Assembly (NCBI RefSeq): GCF_013299165.1
Contig: NZ_JAAFKD010000024.1
Coordinates: forward strand, 34,641 to 98,640
Origin: Microcoleus sp. bin38.metabat.b11b12b14.051
GTDB taxonomy: Bacteria > Cyanobacteriota > Cyanobacteriia > Cyanobacteriales > Microcoleaceae
Length of the DNA: 64,000 nucleotides
Direction: 5' to 3'
Made by a program: the position numbers and the translations under genes. Positions 18,191 to 26,823 of the stretch are shown piece after piece. The first letter of the stretch is position 1, and each line of letters starts with the position of its first letter. Under the pieces are notes generated by a model, which saw only the letters and a list, made by a program, of their open reading frames with translations, had not been told where the DNA came from and made no database searches.

Positions 18191-19363
18191 ATGTCTGACA
18201 ATAACCCTGATCAGTTCAATCCAAAGCCGGGAATTGATGAATTCCTAGAGCCTTACTTTGCCAAGTACCACCGTCAGAAATGCTATCCAGGGCTAACTTT
18301 TCAGCAGGGGAAGCGGCAGATGGTGCAAATTAATATCCCGGCTGATGATTTGCCTACCCTCCTCCAAGCACAACCCTCAACTGGTAACGATCCTGATTCT
18401 GGTAAAAATCGCCCAGAGGTAACGGGTCATGCTGAGGAAGTAAAACAATATATTCTGAAGCGCGCTAGAAACGATCAACCCTGGATTTTGGGAACACTGA
18501 CAGCAAATGTCGATCCTCAAAAGATTGAAATTATAGAACTCGGTCGGGGGATTTGTCTAGTAGTGATTCCTCGTGGAGTCAAGTTAGATATTACTGATGG
18601 ACAGCATCGCAAGCGAGCTATTCACGAGTTAATTGTAAGTGCTGACGGCGAGTTAATAGGTAATAATGATTTTCCGATAACGCTGGTTTTAGAGAATGAT
18701 TTTAACCAGTGTCAGGCGGATTTTAGAGATATGGCGCAGACAAGACAACTGGATAAATCGTTGCTTTTATCATTTGGTGAATTTGAAGGTGTGGTTGGTA
18801 TTACCAAAAGCTTAGTTGAACAGGTGTTAATTTTTAATGGTAAAACCGATAAAATCAATCAGACTCCCGATCGGAAAAAGAAACTTGTATACACAATGAA
18901 TTTTATAGCCAGATTTGTGAGTTGCGCGTTTACTGAAGTTCCAAGTAATGAACTTAAAGATTATGAAGTTGCCAAAGTATCACATACTTTGGCTGTACGT
19001 CTCAATGACTTTTTTTCACAATGCAGTCATACTAAACATTTTTCAGAAACCAGAGTTGAAGACTTGAGAGTTGAAAATGTCGAGCGGTTTCAGGAAGATT
19101 GTATCTTAGGTAGAAGTGTAGGACTAGAAATTTTAGGTCGGTTGCTACACTGTACCTATGACGCCGATAGCCAAGATTTTGAAAATGAACAAATATCGAA
19201 ATTGGCACAACTAGATTGGTCTAGAAAAAGTCATCTTTGGGAGGGAAATGTTGTTTTGTCTAACCCTAGCCCTAAAAAAAATAAATCGTACAAAATATCA
19301 GCAAGTGCTAGCGCTGTAAGAGTAGCGGTTGAGGCAGCAAAAAACGAGTTGGGATGGATTTAA
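18191..19363 (+). CDS. DGQHR-domain protein, DndB-like (paralogue 1)
   Basis: 390 residues. The diagnostic motif DITDGQHRKRAI places DGQHR at 136-140, with upstream strand VVIPRGVKL as in the DndB fold. DndB itself is a regulator of the dnd operon and affects phosphorothioation frequency. This protein lacks the N-terminal AIRGIQAGREYY pattern of classical DndB, so it is a divergent paralogue. It starts the rightward transcript divergent from dndC and overlaps the next gene by 10 bases, which suggests joint translation. It may regulate or partner the nuclease-like product that follows. Confidence 0.82.
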   Translation: MSDNNPDQFNPKPGIDEFLEPYFAKYHRQKCYPGLTFQQGKRQMVQINIPADDLPTLLQAQPSTGNDPDSGKNRPEVTGHAEEVKQYILKRARNDQPWILGTLTANVDPQKIEIIELGRGICLVVIPRGVKLDITDGQHRKRAIHELIVSADGELIGNNDFPITLVLENDFNQCQADFRDMAQTRQLDKSLLLSFGEFEGVVGITKSLVEQVLIFNGKTDKINQTPDRKKKLVYTMNFIARFVSCAFTEVPSNELKDYEVAKVSHTLAVRLNDFFSQCSHTKHFSETRVEDLRVENVERFQEDCILGRSVGLEILGRLLHCTYDADSQDFENEQISKLAQLDWSRKSHLWEGNVVLSNPSPKKNKSYKISASASAVRVAVEAAKNELGWI

Positions 19364-20046
19364 CTAATATTATCCACATAGCTATACCTAAATCTACGGT
19401 TCAAAAAATTACCTTTTCCACCCCCAAATCAAATATGTCCTACAGCGACTTCAAAACCATCGACCAAGCCGTGTCAACCCTGGATCTAACCGTTGAAGAC
19501 ATTCCCCACTTATTTAGCCAAATTACCCCGATCGCACCTTCAGAACGTCTCAAGGAAACTCTGGATGAGGCTTTAGACTTAGCCTCAAGTATCAGCACCG
19601 AAAAAGCTCGATCGGAATTAATCATTACTCCCATTTTACTAGAAATACGGCGCACTTTCAACAACAAAATTGGCTACTTTTCCGGCAATACATTTAACGT
19701 AGAAGAGAGCAAAGGATTAACAGGAGCTTGTGACTTTCTCCTGAGTGCGTCGAGCAATCAATCATTGGTGAATGCCCCAGTTTTGACATTAGTCGAAGCC
19801 AAAGACAACGATATTAGAATCGGATTGGGACAGTGTGCCGCTCAGATGGCAGCAGCTCAGCTATTTAATGCTCGCAAAGGGCAAGAACAATCGGCGATTT
19901 ATGGAGCAGTTTCAACGGGAACTAACTGGAAATTTCTCATCCTAGAAAATCAGTTATTGAAAATTGATTTGACTGAATATTTTATTACTCAGATAGACCA
20001 AATTTTGGGCATTCTTGCAGAACCGTTTCGACGCTATTTTAATTAA
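19354..20046 (+). CDS. PD-(D/E)XK nuclease-like protein coupled to the DGQHR gene
   Basis: 230 residues from the ATG at 19354, or 203 from the ATG at 19435, which begins MSYSDFKTIDQA and may be the ancestral start of a family found widely in cyanobacteria. A PD-(D/E)XK-like catalytic set is visible: Glu88, Asp127 (GACDFLL), Glu148 and Lys150 (LVEAKDND), then Gln160 in GLGQCAAQ. The strand-helix order fits this fold. The biological target is unknown. The 10-base overlap with the DGQHR protein and the place inside the dnd island suggest a role in recognising or cutting modified or unmodified DNA; this is inference. It converges on dndB, 19 bases away. Confidence 0.7.
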   Translation: MDLTNIIHIAIPKSTVQKITFSTPKSNMSYSDFKTIDQAVSTLDLTVEDIPHLFSQITPIAPSERLKETLDEALDLASSISTEKARSELIITPILLEIRRTFNNKIGYFSGNTFNVEESKGLTGACDFLLSASSNQSLVNAPVLTLVEAKDNDIRIGLGQCAAQMAAAQLFNARKGQEQSAIYGAVSTGTNWKFLILENQLLKIDLTEYFITQIDQILGILAEPFRRYFN

Positions 20047-20065
20047 AGTCACATATTTTAGTGTA

Positions 20066-21187
20066 TCACGGGCGTGGCGCCTCTGGTGTATCTGCGGTTT
20101 CCAAGCCCAGCCGCTTTTTCAAATAATCAGTCATCCAATTAACACTCGCCCTCGACTTAGAAATTCCCCCTTTCACCAAAAATCCTCTCTCCCAATCAGG
20201 ATTGGAAATCGACCAATCAACCTGCTGCAAAAGGCTCAAATGTTCCTCCCAACTCTCAGAAAAAACCGACAGCAAAGCAGCCCCAACTTCCCCCAAACTC
20301 TCCAGTACAACACTATGACAGTGCACGGAATCCCGGCGGATTTCCGCCGCTGCAACTTGCTTTTGCAGAACTAATTGCCAATCTGGAATAAAATTGCTAA
20401 CTGCGTTCCAATAACTAACCGCTTGTTGTATTTGCTGAGTAAGTTCTGCCTCTTTTTCCTGTTTTGTGGCGCGGTAACGAGGGGGTTTGGTTTGTTTGCT
20501 GCTGTGGATGTTGGACAGCAAAGCTATCATAGCGCGATCGATCGCACTTAGCGCAAACAATTTGGGCGATCGCCCATTCAGACTCCCCTTCTCCATCTGA
20601 GTCAAACACCGGAAAACCTCAACCTGCTTAACAACCGCCTTCAACACCAAAGCCGAATCATCCCGGTGGTTGTACAGTAGACTTAGCGACGACTCCAAAG
20701 GAACTTGAAAACTGTTCAAATCGGCAAACTTTTGCTGCGAATTTTCCAAGCCAATATCGAGAAACAAAATCAGCGCCACCGTCTCGTATCCCAACTGCGG
20801 ATTTTCCTGCAAAGCCATTTCAAAAGCCGCGCGCCGATGCTGTCCGTCATTAATAGTAAACTTAGCATCCATCGGCACTCGTAAGCGACCGATTTTCCGT
20901 TCTTCCGCCAGATTTCCCACTGCTTCAAAAGTAATGTCCGCATCAATAGAAGCAGCGATCGCCCCACAAGTGTAATTTCCAGAATTTTTGACAAAATAAT
21001 CGGCAATTTCAGGAATCCTAGCCCTGTTAAGCGCGCGTTTCGCCCGCAGAGACGGCGGCAATTCTTCAGCATCTAAGGGGAAGAATTTGGGCAAAAAACG
21101 CACCGGACACATCGATACGTAATATTCGCGGCCCGCTTGAATTCCCCGGATCGCCGGCAAAATGTATTCAAAGGAAGGAGTAAGCAT
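20066..21187 (-). CDS. dndB: DNA sulfur modification protein DndB
   Basis: 373 residues from the ATG at 21187. The frame is open further upstream to 21346, but the extra residues do not look like DndB. The family N-terminus FEYILPAIRGIQAGREYYVSM is intact (6-26, shown in part), followed by RARIPEIADY and DGQHR at 114-118, then FADLNSFQVP. DndB is the transcriptional regulator of the dnd operon in characterised bacteria and limits modification. It is separated from dndCDE by the paralogue-nuclease pair and faces the opposite way from that pair. It is divergent from a third DGQHR gene at 21412. Confidence 0.93.
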   Translation of the reverse strand: MLTPSFEYILPAIRGIQAGREYYVSMCPVRFLPKFFPLDAEELPPSLRAKRALNRARIPEIADYFVKNSGNYTCGAIAASIDADITFEAVGNLAEERKIGRLRVPMDAKFTINDGQHRRAAFEMALQENPQLGYETVALILFLDIGLENSQQKFADLNSFQVPLESSLSLLYNHRDDSALVLKAVVKQVEVFRCLTQMEKGSLNGRSPKLFALSAIDRAMIALLSNIHSSKQTKPPRYRATKQEKEAELTQQIQQAVSYWNAVSNFIPDWQLVLQKQVAAAEIRRDSVHCHSVVLESLGEVGAALLSVFSESWEEHLSLLQQVDWSISNPDWERGFLVKGGISKSRASVNWMTDYLKKRLGLETADTPEAPRP

Positions 21188-21411
21188 ATTTTTTTCTGAA
21201 GCCGCAGATAAATATCGAGCCAGGGCGATCGTAATTCTCGATCTGCGGCTTAGATAAAGTATTGACAGTTTGCACAGATTATGGTATGTAGTTTTAGCTC
21301 CATAACTTAACAACTCCAGTATTTCACAAATATTTTTAAAAAACAAGAGTTGACATAAATTTTAACTCATGATATTTTTGGAAACATAGCCTAATTATAT
21401 AAAAACTGCCA

Positions 21412-23004
21412 ATGACTACCAATCCAGCGGCTGACCTCGCTACTCAATTTTTGGAAAAAGAAAAGCGCGAGAGACAGGAAATCGCGCTGTTATTAGACAA
21501 TTATTTAGGAAAGGACGATCGCATTTTCGTCCAAAAAACCCAGATGGGAAACAGCGAAGCTTACATCGGTTCAGTCACGCTAGAATGGCTAGATTCCCGC
21601 GTGCGTTTTGCCTCGCAAATGCCACTTTTCCGGCAAAAATTTGACCTCCAAACCAACAACATCGTCCGCGACGATGAAACTATTGACGAAATTATTCAGC
21701 GCCCCTTAGATTGGTCGCGCCAAGCCGCCCTCACTCAATATTTAGCCGCCCGAAAATCCCACAAATTCCCCGCAGTTTTAGTAGTCGTCAGCCCTCCGTG
21801 GGTAGACAATCCCCACGCTGAAGAATGGGATAAAAACGGCGTCGCAACTAAATCAGCCGCTGAATTCACATCCTTTGATAAAAATGAGAATTTAGGGCTG
21901 TTAGATGTATCTCAAAAAGTCTCAATTTTTGCTTTAGACGGTCAGCACCGGCTGATGGGAGTGCAAGGTTTAATGAGTTTAATTAAAACCGGAATCCTGC
22001 AAAGATACAACAAAAACAAAAAACCAGTCGGCGATGCAATTACTCTCGAAGATTTGGCCCAAGAGTATCAAATTGACCCCGAAACAGTGTATAAATTAGC
22101 TCACGAAAAAATCGGGATTGAGTTTATCCCGGCGGCTGTGGCGGGGGAAACGCGGCAACAAGCACAACGGCGCGTGCGATCGATCTTTGTGCACGTTAAC
22201 CTGATGGCGGTAACGCTGAGTCAAGGACAACTAGCATTATTAAACGAAGATAACGGATTTGCTATCTGCGCCCGCAAAATTGCCGTTACCCATCCCTTAT
22301 TAAAGGAACAAGAAGACAGAAATCCCCGTGTTAATTGGGACAGCGCGACAGTCGCAGCCAAATCAACGGTGTTGACCACATTGCAAGCGCTGCAAGATAT
22401 GTCGGAACGGTATTTAGAACATAAATTCCCCCATTGGAAGCCAGAAAGAAAAGGTTTGATTCCCATGCGTCCCGAAGATGAGGAACTGAAAGAGGGAATC
22501 GAAGAGTTTAAGGAATTGTTCGATCATTTAGCAACTTTGCCCAGCTATCAAAGAATTGAAAGCGGCGAAGAAACAGCAGAATTGCGCCGATTTAGTTTTG
22601 AGAAACCTGGTGGCGAGGGAAATATTTTGTTTCGTCCCGTAGGTCAAATTGCCTTAGCTAATGCTTTGGGAATTCTAGCATTTAGAAAGAAACTTTCGCT
22701 GCAATCTATTTTCGACAAACTTCGCAGGTATGATGTGGATGAAGGATTTAGCTATATGGAGAATCCTGAGTCGGCGTGGTACGGGATTTTGTACGATCCC
22801 AATAAAAAGCGAATGCTCGTTTCTGGCAGGGATTTAGCAGCGAAGTTAATTGTTTATTTGGTTGCGGGAATTGAGGACGATATGGATCGGGCTCATTTGC
22901 GGCAAGCTGTGGCCCAAGCGAGAACTTTTGAGGATAAGGCTGTTAGTTTTAATAGCAGGTTTGTGAATCCGAAAGAGGTGGGATTGCCGCCAGTGCTTAC
23001 CTAA
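21412..23004 (+). CDS. DGQHR-domain protein (paralogue 3, long form)
   Basis: 530 residues. DGQHR lies at 176-180 in SIFALDGQHRLMGV. The N-terminal 170 residues include an acidic/basic helical start and LAARKSHKFPAVLVVVSPPW, which resembles the DndB strand before the motif. A C-terminal extension of about 200 residues has no recognised domain. It is markedly longer than DndB. Divergent from dndB with 224 bases between the starts. Either a regulator or an effector subunit of the dnd system is possible; no catalytic motif other than DGQHR is seen. Confidence 0.8.
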   Translation: MTTNPAADLATQFLEKEKRERQEIALLLDNYLGKDDRIFVQKTQMGNSEAYIGSVTLEWLDSRVRFASQMPLFRQKFDLQTNNIVRDDETIDEIIQRPLDWSRQAALTQYLAARKSHKFPAVLVVVSPPWVDNPHAEEWDKNGVATKSAAEFTSFDKNENLGLLDVSQKVSIFALDGQHRLMGVQGLMSLIKTGILQRYNKNKKPVGDAITLEDLAQEYQIDPETVYKLAHEKIGIEFIPAAVAGETRQQAQRRVRSIFVHVNLMAVTLSQGQLALLNEDNGFAICARKIAVTHPLLKEQEDRNPRVNWDSATVAAKSTVLTTLQALQDMSERYLEHKFPHWKPERKGLIPMRPEDEELKEGIEEFKELFDHLATLPSYQRIESGEETAELRRFSFEKPGGEGNILFRPVGQIALANALGILAFRKKLSLQSIFDKLRRYDVDEGFSYMENPESAWYGILYDPNKKRMLVSGRDLAAKLIVYLVAGIEDDMDRAHLRQAVAQARTFEDKAVSFNSRFVNPKEVGLPPVLT

Positions 23005-23098
23005 TTTTTTCTACGGATGCTAGCAGTGAGAGGGTGACGTTTATGGGATTTAAAAGCACGATAGATAACTTTTTAGTCGAGTTAATGTTATTGCTTGA

Positions 23099-23467
23099 TT
23101 ATGATTCTTGCTGATTACTAAATCTCTCTATAATGTCATTGATTTCTTCTACAGTAACCGTTTCTTGGTCGGATTTAGCATAGATGATGAGCAAGATGTA
23201 ACAAGTGGTAGATGTGACTTGATAAATAATGCGATAGCCTCCACTTTTTCCTTTACTTATGTCGCTGTTTTTGGCTCTTACTTTGAAGACAGTGTAGCCT
23301 GTACCGGAAATGCGATCGCCTGGACATTCACCTGCTTGCAACTGCTGTAGGAGGGGTTGCAAGTCGGTTTGAATCTGGCGATAGCGCTTAGCGAGGGTTC
23401 GGAGTTGACGCTTGAATTGATCGCCAAACAGAACTTGGATACTTGGTGATTCAGACATCAATACCAT
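23099..23467 (-). CDS. RelE/ParE-superfamily toxin
   Basis: 122 residues (119 if the second Met at 23458 is used). The pattern VLFGDQFKRQLRTLAKRY, the middle ISGTGYTVFKVRAKNSD and the GGYRIIYQV strand are those of RelE/ParE-type ribonuclease or gyrase toxins. Its start overlaps the end of the upstream antitoxin gene, the classic antitoxin-first order with coupled translation. It lies at the right edge of the DGQHR gene cluster. Confidence 0.85.
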   Translation of the reverse strand: MVLMSESPSIQVLFGDQFKRQLRTLAKRYRQIQTDLQPLLQQLQAGECPGDRISGTGYTVFKVRAKNSDISKGKSGGYRIIYQVTSTTCYILLIIYAKSDQETVTVEEINDIIERFSNQQES

Positions 23468-23687
23468 CCCAAAGTTCTGCGATCGGGTGAACTTTACCGT
23501 CTTTTACTTCCTGAAGCGCAATCAAGAGGCTGTTGAGGATATCTTCTTTAGATAAATCTTCTTTGTCTTCTTCAAATAGTTGACCCAGTGATTGCAAAAT
23601 TAGGGTTTCGATCGGCAGGTTGAGTTTACCAGCTTTATCAATAAGCTGCTGTTCTAAATATTCAGGAATGGTGAGGGTAATTTGCAT
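23451..23687 (-). CDS. Antitoxin of the RelE-type pair
   Basis: 78 residues: N-terminal MQITLTIPEYLEQQLIDKA looks like a ribbon-helix-helix DNA-binding segment, and the acidic C-terminal half (KEDILNSLL ... HPIAELWDGID) would bind the toxin. It overlaps the toxin start by 17 bases. It should autorepress the pair. Confidence 0.78.
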   Translation of the reverse strand: MQITLTIPEYLEQQLIDKAGKLNLPIETLILQSLGQLFEEDKEDLSKEDILNSLLIALQEVKDGKVHPIAELWDGIDV

Positions 23688-23748
23688 GGGGTTTACCTTT
23701 TGTTATTACAAATTTTCAAGTATCGACTGTATTTTAATTGTTAGATAG

Positions 23749-23964
23749 CTAACTGCTACTATTTCTTGCCGCTTCTAGTTTTTGGCGAATTGCGGCTTGA
23801 ACTTTTTCATCAAAATCAGGATCGCCGGGACTTGCAATAATCCTCAGGGGATGCTGATTGATTCTGTCTAAATAGGCTTGAAAAGCGGCTCTATCCCCTC
23901 GATGTCTGAGAAAATACTTTTTCAATTCAGTATTCGACATTGCGTTATAGTTAACTTGGCTCAT
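23749..23964 (-). CDS. Small protein of the DUF6887-like type
   Basis: 71 residues from the ATG at 23964 (MSQVNYNAMSNTELKKYFLR); the open frame extends upstream but the conserved part begins here. The 'NAM(S/T)..EL..Y.L.HR.D..AF..Y.DR' pattern is shared by a cyanobacterial small-protein family found paired with the partner encoded immediately upstream. The two genes overlap by 14 bases. The function is unknown; such pairs often sit among toxin-antitoxin genes. Confidence 0.7.
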   Translation of the reverse strand: MSQVNYNAMSNTELKKYFLRHRGDRAAFQAYLDRINQHPLRIIASPGDPDFDEKVQAAIRQKLEAARNSSS

Positions 23965-24139
23965 CAGCAAACTCCCCATTGGGTAAAATTTGGAACTCAA
24001 GCTCTTCGTCATACCCAGCCAATATGTATATGTTATGAGTGCGATCGTCAACACAAACAAGATGTATGGGTTGAAGCATTGTGTAGGTTAGTTGATAGCA
24101 GATGCGATATAAACTTTCTAGCTGGGCAGCAGTAGGCAT
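23951..24139 (-). CDS. Small protein of the DUF6888-like type
   Basis: 62 residues. LYRICYQLTYTMLQPIHLV and the strand NIYILAGYDEELEFQI followed by LPNGEF are the family pattern. It precedes and overlaps the DUF6887-like gene and probably forms a two-gene unit with it. No catalytic motif is seen. Whether it is a toxin-antitoxin pair is not established. Confidence 0.7.
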   Translation of the reverse strand: MPTAAQLESLYRICYQLTYTMLQPIHLVCVDDRTHNIYILAGYDEELEFQILPNGEFADEPS

Positions 24140-24216
24140 TGGGGTTAATTACTGTACCTAATATTTATTTTGACATATAACTCAAGGGAATAATTGACTA
24201 ATACATTAAATTTTAC

Positions 24217-25275
24217 TTAACTATTTTGTGGCTTCAACAAAACCAATTCCGCCCCCACAGGCAAATGATCGGACTCGGTGGCGTTCAAAATTGAACTTGA
24301 TTTCGCACCCCAATGCTGGGAATACCAAATATAATCAATCCGACAAACGGGATAGTTTAATTTAAAATTTGATCTTTTTACTAATAATTTAAGTTTCCAA
24401 CCATGAGGCCAGGTAAAACCAAACCCAAATCCAGATTTTCGGAAAGAATCTTGCAGGACTTTCTGTACATTGTAGTAATCTTGAGTTTCGTCTGTCATGT
24501 TAAAATCGCCAGCGACTATTACGGGTAGAGTTTCTTGCTCGACTCGCTGCACTAAATCTTGAATTTCTGGGGCTCGCATACCATATTTGTAAATGGGGAT
24601 TTTGAGAAAAGGTAAGATGTTATATCCCTTAAACCAGGGCCCGGTGGCTTGCATATTATAAATGACTATTTCTTGTTGGTTGAATTTAATAATTGCGCGC
24701 TGTTGCGTTTCTGGATGGCCGGCTAAGTGCAGTATTTCGCTGGATATAATGGGATATTTACTGAGAATTCCTACTGGGGGAATGCCAATTTGATAGGGGT
24801 AGTCTGGTTTTAACCAGGTGAAAGCTCTTTTAGTATGTTTGTTGACGATTTCTTGTAAAAATATAATGTCGGGTTTTTGGCGTTCAATTAGTTTAACTAA
24901 CGTTGGTGACTGTGTTGTATACCAGCCGACATTGTGCGATAATATTTTGAGGCTGGGCTGGGTATTTGTGATGTTAGTTGGTGCGGGAGAAAAGTATTTT
25001 AGGTGCAGCCAACTTATGAGGAGAATGCAGGATATCATAGAAATAATGGTGAACCATTTTTTCTTGATAATTGAGACTCCGACGATGGGAAGTAGGAAAA
25101 CAGGAAATAAAATTAAGGGTACAAAAGTGCTAATTAAGGCAATAATTGAGATTCGATCCCAAAAGATTAGTTTGAGAATGAAATAGCAGATAATAAATAC
25201 TGAGTAGCTGTAAGCGAGAATTGTTACTGATTGCTGGAAAATTCTGTTGATGATATCTGTTGGTTTGTGCTTCAT
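24217..25275 (-). CDS. Endonuclease/exonuclease/phosphatase-family protein with N-terminal membrane helices
   Basis: 352 residues. Three hydrophobic helices (about 18-40, 44-68 and 74-92) are followed by an EEP domain: LSHNVGWY, the metal-binding Glu in IIFLQEIV, VAGDFNMT, and the C-terminal RIDYIWYS and SDHLPVGAE. All catalytic positions are present. Substrates of this superfamily range from DNA to phospholipids and sugar phosphates. With membrane anchoring, a periplasmic phosphodiesterase is as likely as a nuclease. It lies seven bases downstream of the Dnd-associated gene, which suggests one transcript. Confidence 0.85.
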   Translation of the reverse strand: MKHKPTDIINRIFQQSVTILAYSYSVFIICYFILKLIFWDRISIIALISTFVPLILFPVFLLPIVGVSIIKKKWFTIISMISCILLISWLHLKYFSPAPTNITNTQPSLKILSHNVGWYTTQSPTLVKLIERQKPDIIFLQEIVNKHTKRAFTWLKPDYPYQIGIPPVGILSKYPIISSEILHLAGHPETQQRAIIKFNQQEIVIYNMQATGPWFKGYNILPFLKIPIYKYGMRAPEIQDLVQRVEQETLPVIVAGDFNMTDETQDYYNVQKVLQDSFRKSGFGFGFTWPHGWKLKLLVKRSNFKLNYPVCRIDYIWYSQHWGAKSSSILNATESDHLPVGAELVLLKPQNS

Positions 25276-25281
25276 TGAGAG

Positions 25282-25752
25282 TTAAAATAAGAATTTGCTT
25301 AAATCGAATTCTTCATTTGACCGATGTTTATTATCCCTTTCAGAAATTAAGAACAGCAAAAGGCGATCGGTATAATCCGCCGCACCCCGAAATTCTTCTC
25401 GCAATATTTCCAATCCGCCATTAGCATATTCTTCAAAAATTTGCAAGCGTTCTACCTCTGATTTTGCGTCAAGATGGGAGAGAATTTGGGGATTTTTGGT
25501 TTCGGCGATCGCAATTAGCTTAATTGCCATATCGTAACCTCTGGATACAAAAATATCAACGTCGATCGCACCGGGTTCGCGTTTGGAGATTTCCCCTAAG
25601 GGCGATCGCTTTTTTCGCTTTTTTCCTAGGGATGCGGCGAAGGCGATGACATCGGCGTATGTCTGGAAAGGGCCGCTTTTGTTATCTGATAAAGTTAAGG
25701 ATTTAACTAAATCGGCTTTGTCTTTAGCAATTCTAATTCTGTTGGGAGCCAT
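25282..25752 (-). CDS. DNA phosphorothioation-associated protein 4
   Basis: 156 residues. The pattern DNKSGPFQTYADVIAFAASLG followed by KR-rich and PL residues (quoted in part), then DVDIFVSRGYDMAIKLIA, fits the family known from dnd loci as Dnd-associated protein 4. Its role is not known; it co-occurs with phosphorothioation genes. Its presence inside this island links the right-hand genes to the dnd system. It probably shares a transcript with the EEP gene seven bases downstream. Confidence 0.8.
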   Translation of the reverse strand: MAPNRIRIAKDKADLVKSLTLSDNKSGPFQTYADVIAFAASLGKKRKKRSPLGEISKREPGAIDVDIFVSRGYDMAIKLIAIAETKNPQILSHLDAKSEVERLQIFEEYANGGLEILREEFRGAADYTDRLLLFLISERDNKHRSNEEFDLSKFLF

Positions 25753-25833
25753 TGGGAATTAATATTTAGTTTTTGATTGATAGAATAACCGCAGATGTGA
25801 GGCAGATGCAACACAGATTAACGCAGATAATTT

Positions 25834-26154
25834 TTAGAATGTTCGTAGTAGCATAATTTTTTGGGCGAAACTTCCTCGGGCTTCCCGGCGTTTGGTTTTT
25901 TCGGCTAAAAGTCGATTGCCCGAAACGCCATAACTCAGCATCAGCGCATCCATAACTTCAGACAAATCAGCCAATTCCGCCAGCAAATCATCGTCATCAG
26001 CCGCTGCTGCTTCTGCCGCTTCCTCGATCAGCTTCTGGCGCAAAGCTTGACGGTATTCGCGATCGGACAAAATCACAAACTCGCATTCATTCCCGCTTTG
26101 ACGAATAATTTCAGGAATGCGATCGCGCACCAACTTATGATACTCTTTTTCCAT
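25834..26154 (-). CDS. MazG-like nucleoside triphosphate pyrophosphohydrolase
   Basis: 106 residues. KLVRDRIPEII at the N-terminus and the metal-binding helices LIEEAAEAAAADD and LAELADLSEVMDAL (EExxE ... ExxD) place it in the all-alpha NTP pyrophosphatase group. The family hydrolyses (d)NTPs or modified nucleotides. In a defence island a nucleotide-depletion role is possible, but a house-cleaning role is the default. Confidence 0.82.
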   Translation of the reverse strand: MEKEYHKLVRDRIPEIIRQSGNECEFVILSDREYRQALRQKLIEEAAEAAAADDDDLLAELADLSEVMDALMLSYGVSGNRLLAEKTKRREARGSFAQKIMLLRTF

Positions 26155-26166
26155 ATCAGACTTCCT

Positions 26167-26823
26167 TCAACCTTGATTAAAAGTTTGAATCAACCAGCGG
26201 GCTATTTCCCCATCATCTTGAGTTTGACTGCGGTTCAAAGCTTCCTCAACTAACGCGATTTCCAGCCCAGGTAAAACCCGCGACTGTTGAATTCTGCCGC
26301 TACCTCCATCATTAATTGCAAAGGCAAAAACCTCCTGTGTATTCGCACGATCCACCCAATATTCGCTAATTCCTGCGTCTTCGTAAAGCAACCGCTTGCT
26401 GCCTAAATCATCGTTAAAAGAAGATGCACCAACTTCTATTACTAAATTAGGTGGATCGCATTCGTTCAAATCAACAGGTGAATTGCTGTCATTAGGAGGC
26501 AATTTCAAATTTGAACCGATGTAACAAGCTATATATGGTTGAAATTCACTAATACCGGCTTTCCTAAAACTGGCATTAATAAACTGCACGAATCGGATAT
26601 TTTTAAATGTTGCAAACAGACTGACTACAGATGAAAGGATTGAATGTTGGTGCCCGTGCAATGGCCCTACTGGTGACATTTCTACCCTCATGTGTTCTTG
26701 ATAGTAATAAAACTTGCCCTTTTCCCAAGTTGAATCATCAGCGAAGGCTAAAAACTCTTCCCACGTTGCTTTAACCCAAATATCCGTTTCCAAAACCTGC
26801 GTAATTGCCGAACTAGAAGCCAT
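26167..26823 (-). CDS. Uma2-family (DUF820) putative endonuclease
   Basis: 218 residues. Restriction-endonuclease-like fold with the family pattern VEMSPVGPLHGHQHS and PPNLVIEVGASSF followed by KRLLYEDAGISEYWVD. Uma2 proteins are greatly expanded in cyanobacteria and their function is largely untested. The start overlaps the end of the upstream ATPase gene by 11 bases, so the two are probably translated together. Confidence 0.85.
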   Translation of the reverse strand: MASSSAITQVLETDIWVKATWEEFLAFADDSTWEKGKFYYYQEHMRVEMSPVGPLHGHQHSILSSVVSLFATFKNIRFVQFINASFRKAGISEFQPYIACYIGSNLKLPPNDSNSPVDLNECDPPNLVIEVGASSFNDDLGSKRLLYEDAGISEYWVDRANTQEVFAFAINDGGSGRIQQSRVLPGLEIALVEEALNRSQTQDDGEIARWLIQTFNQG

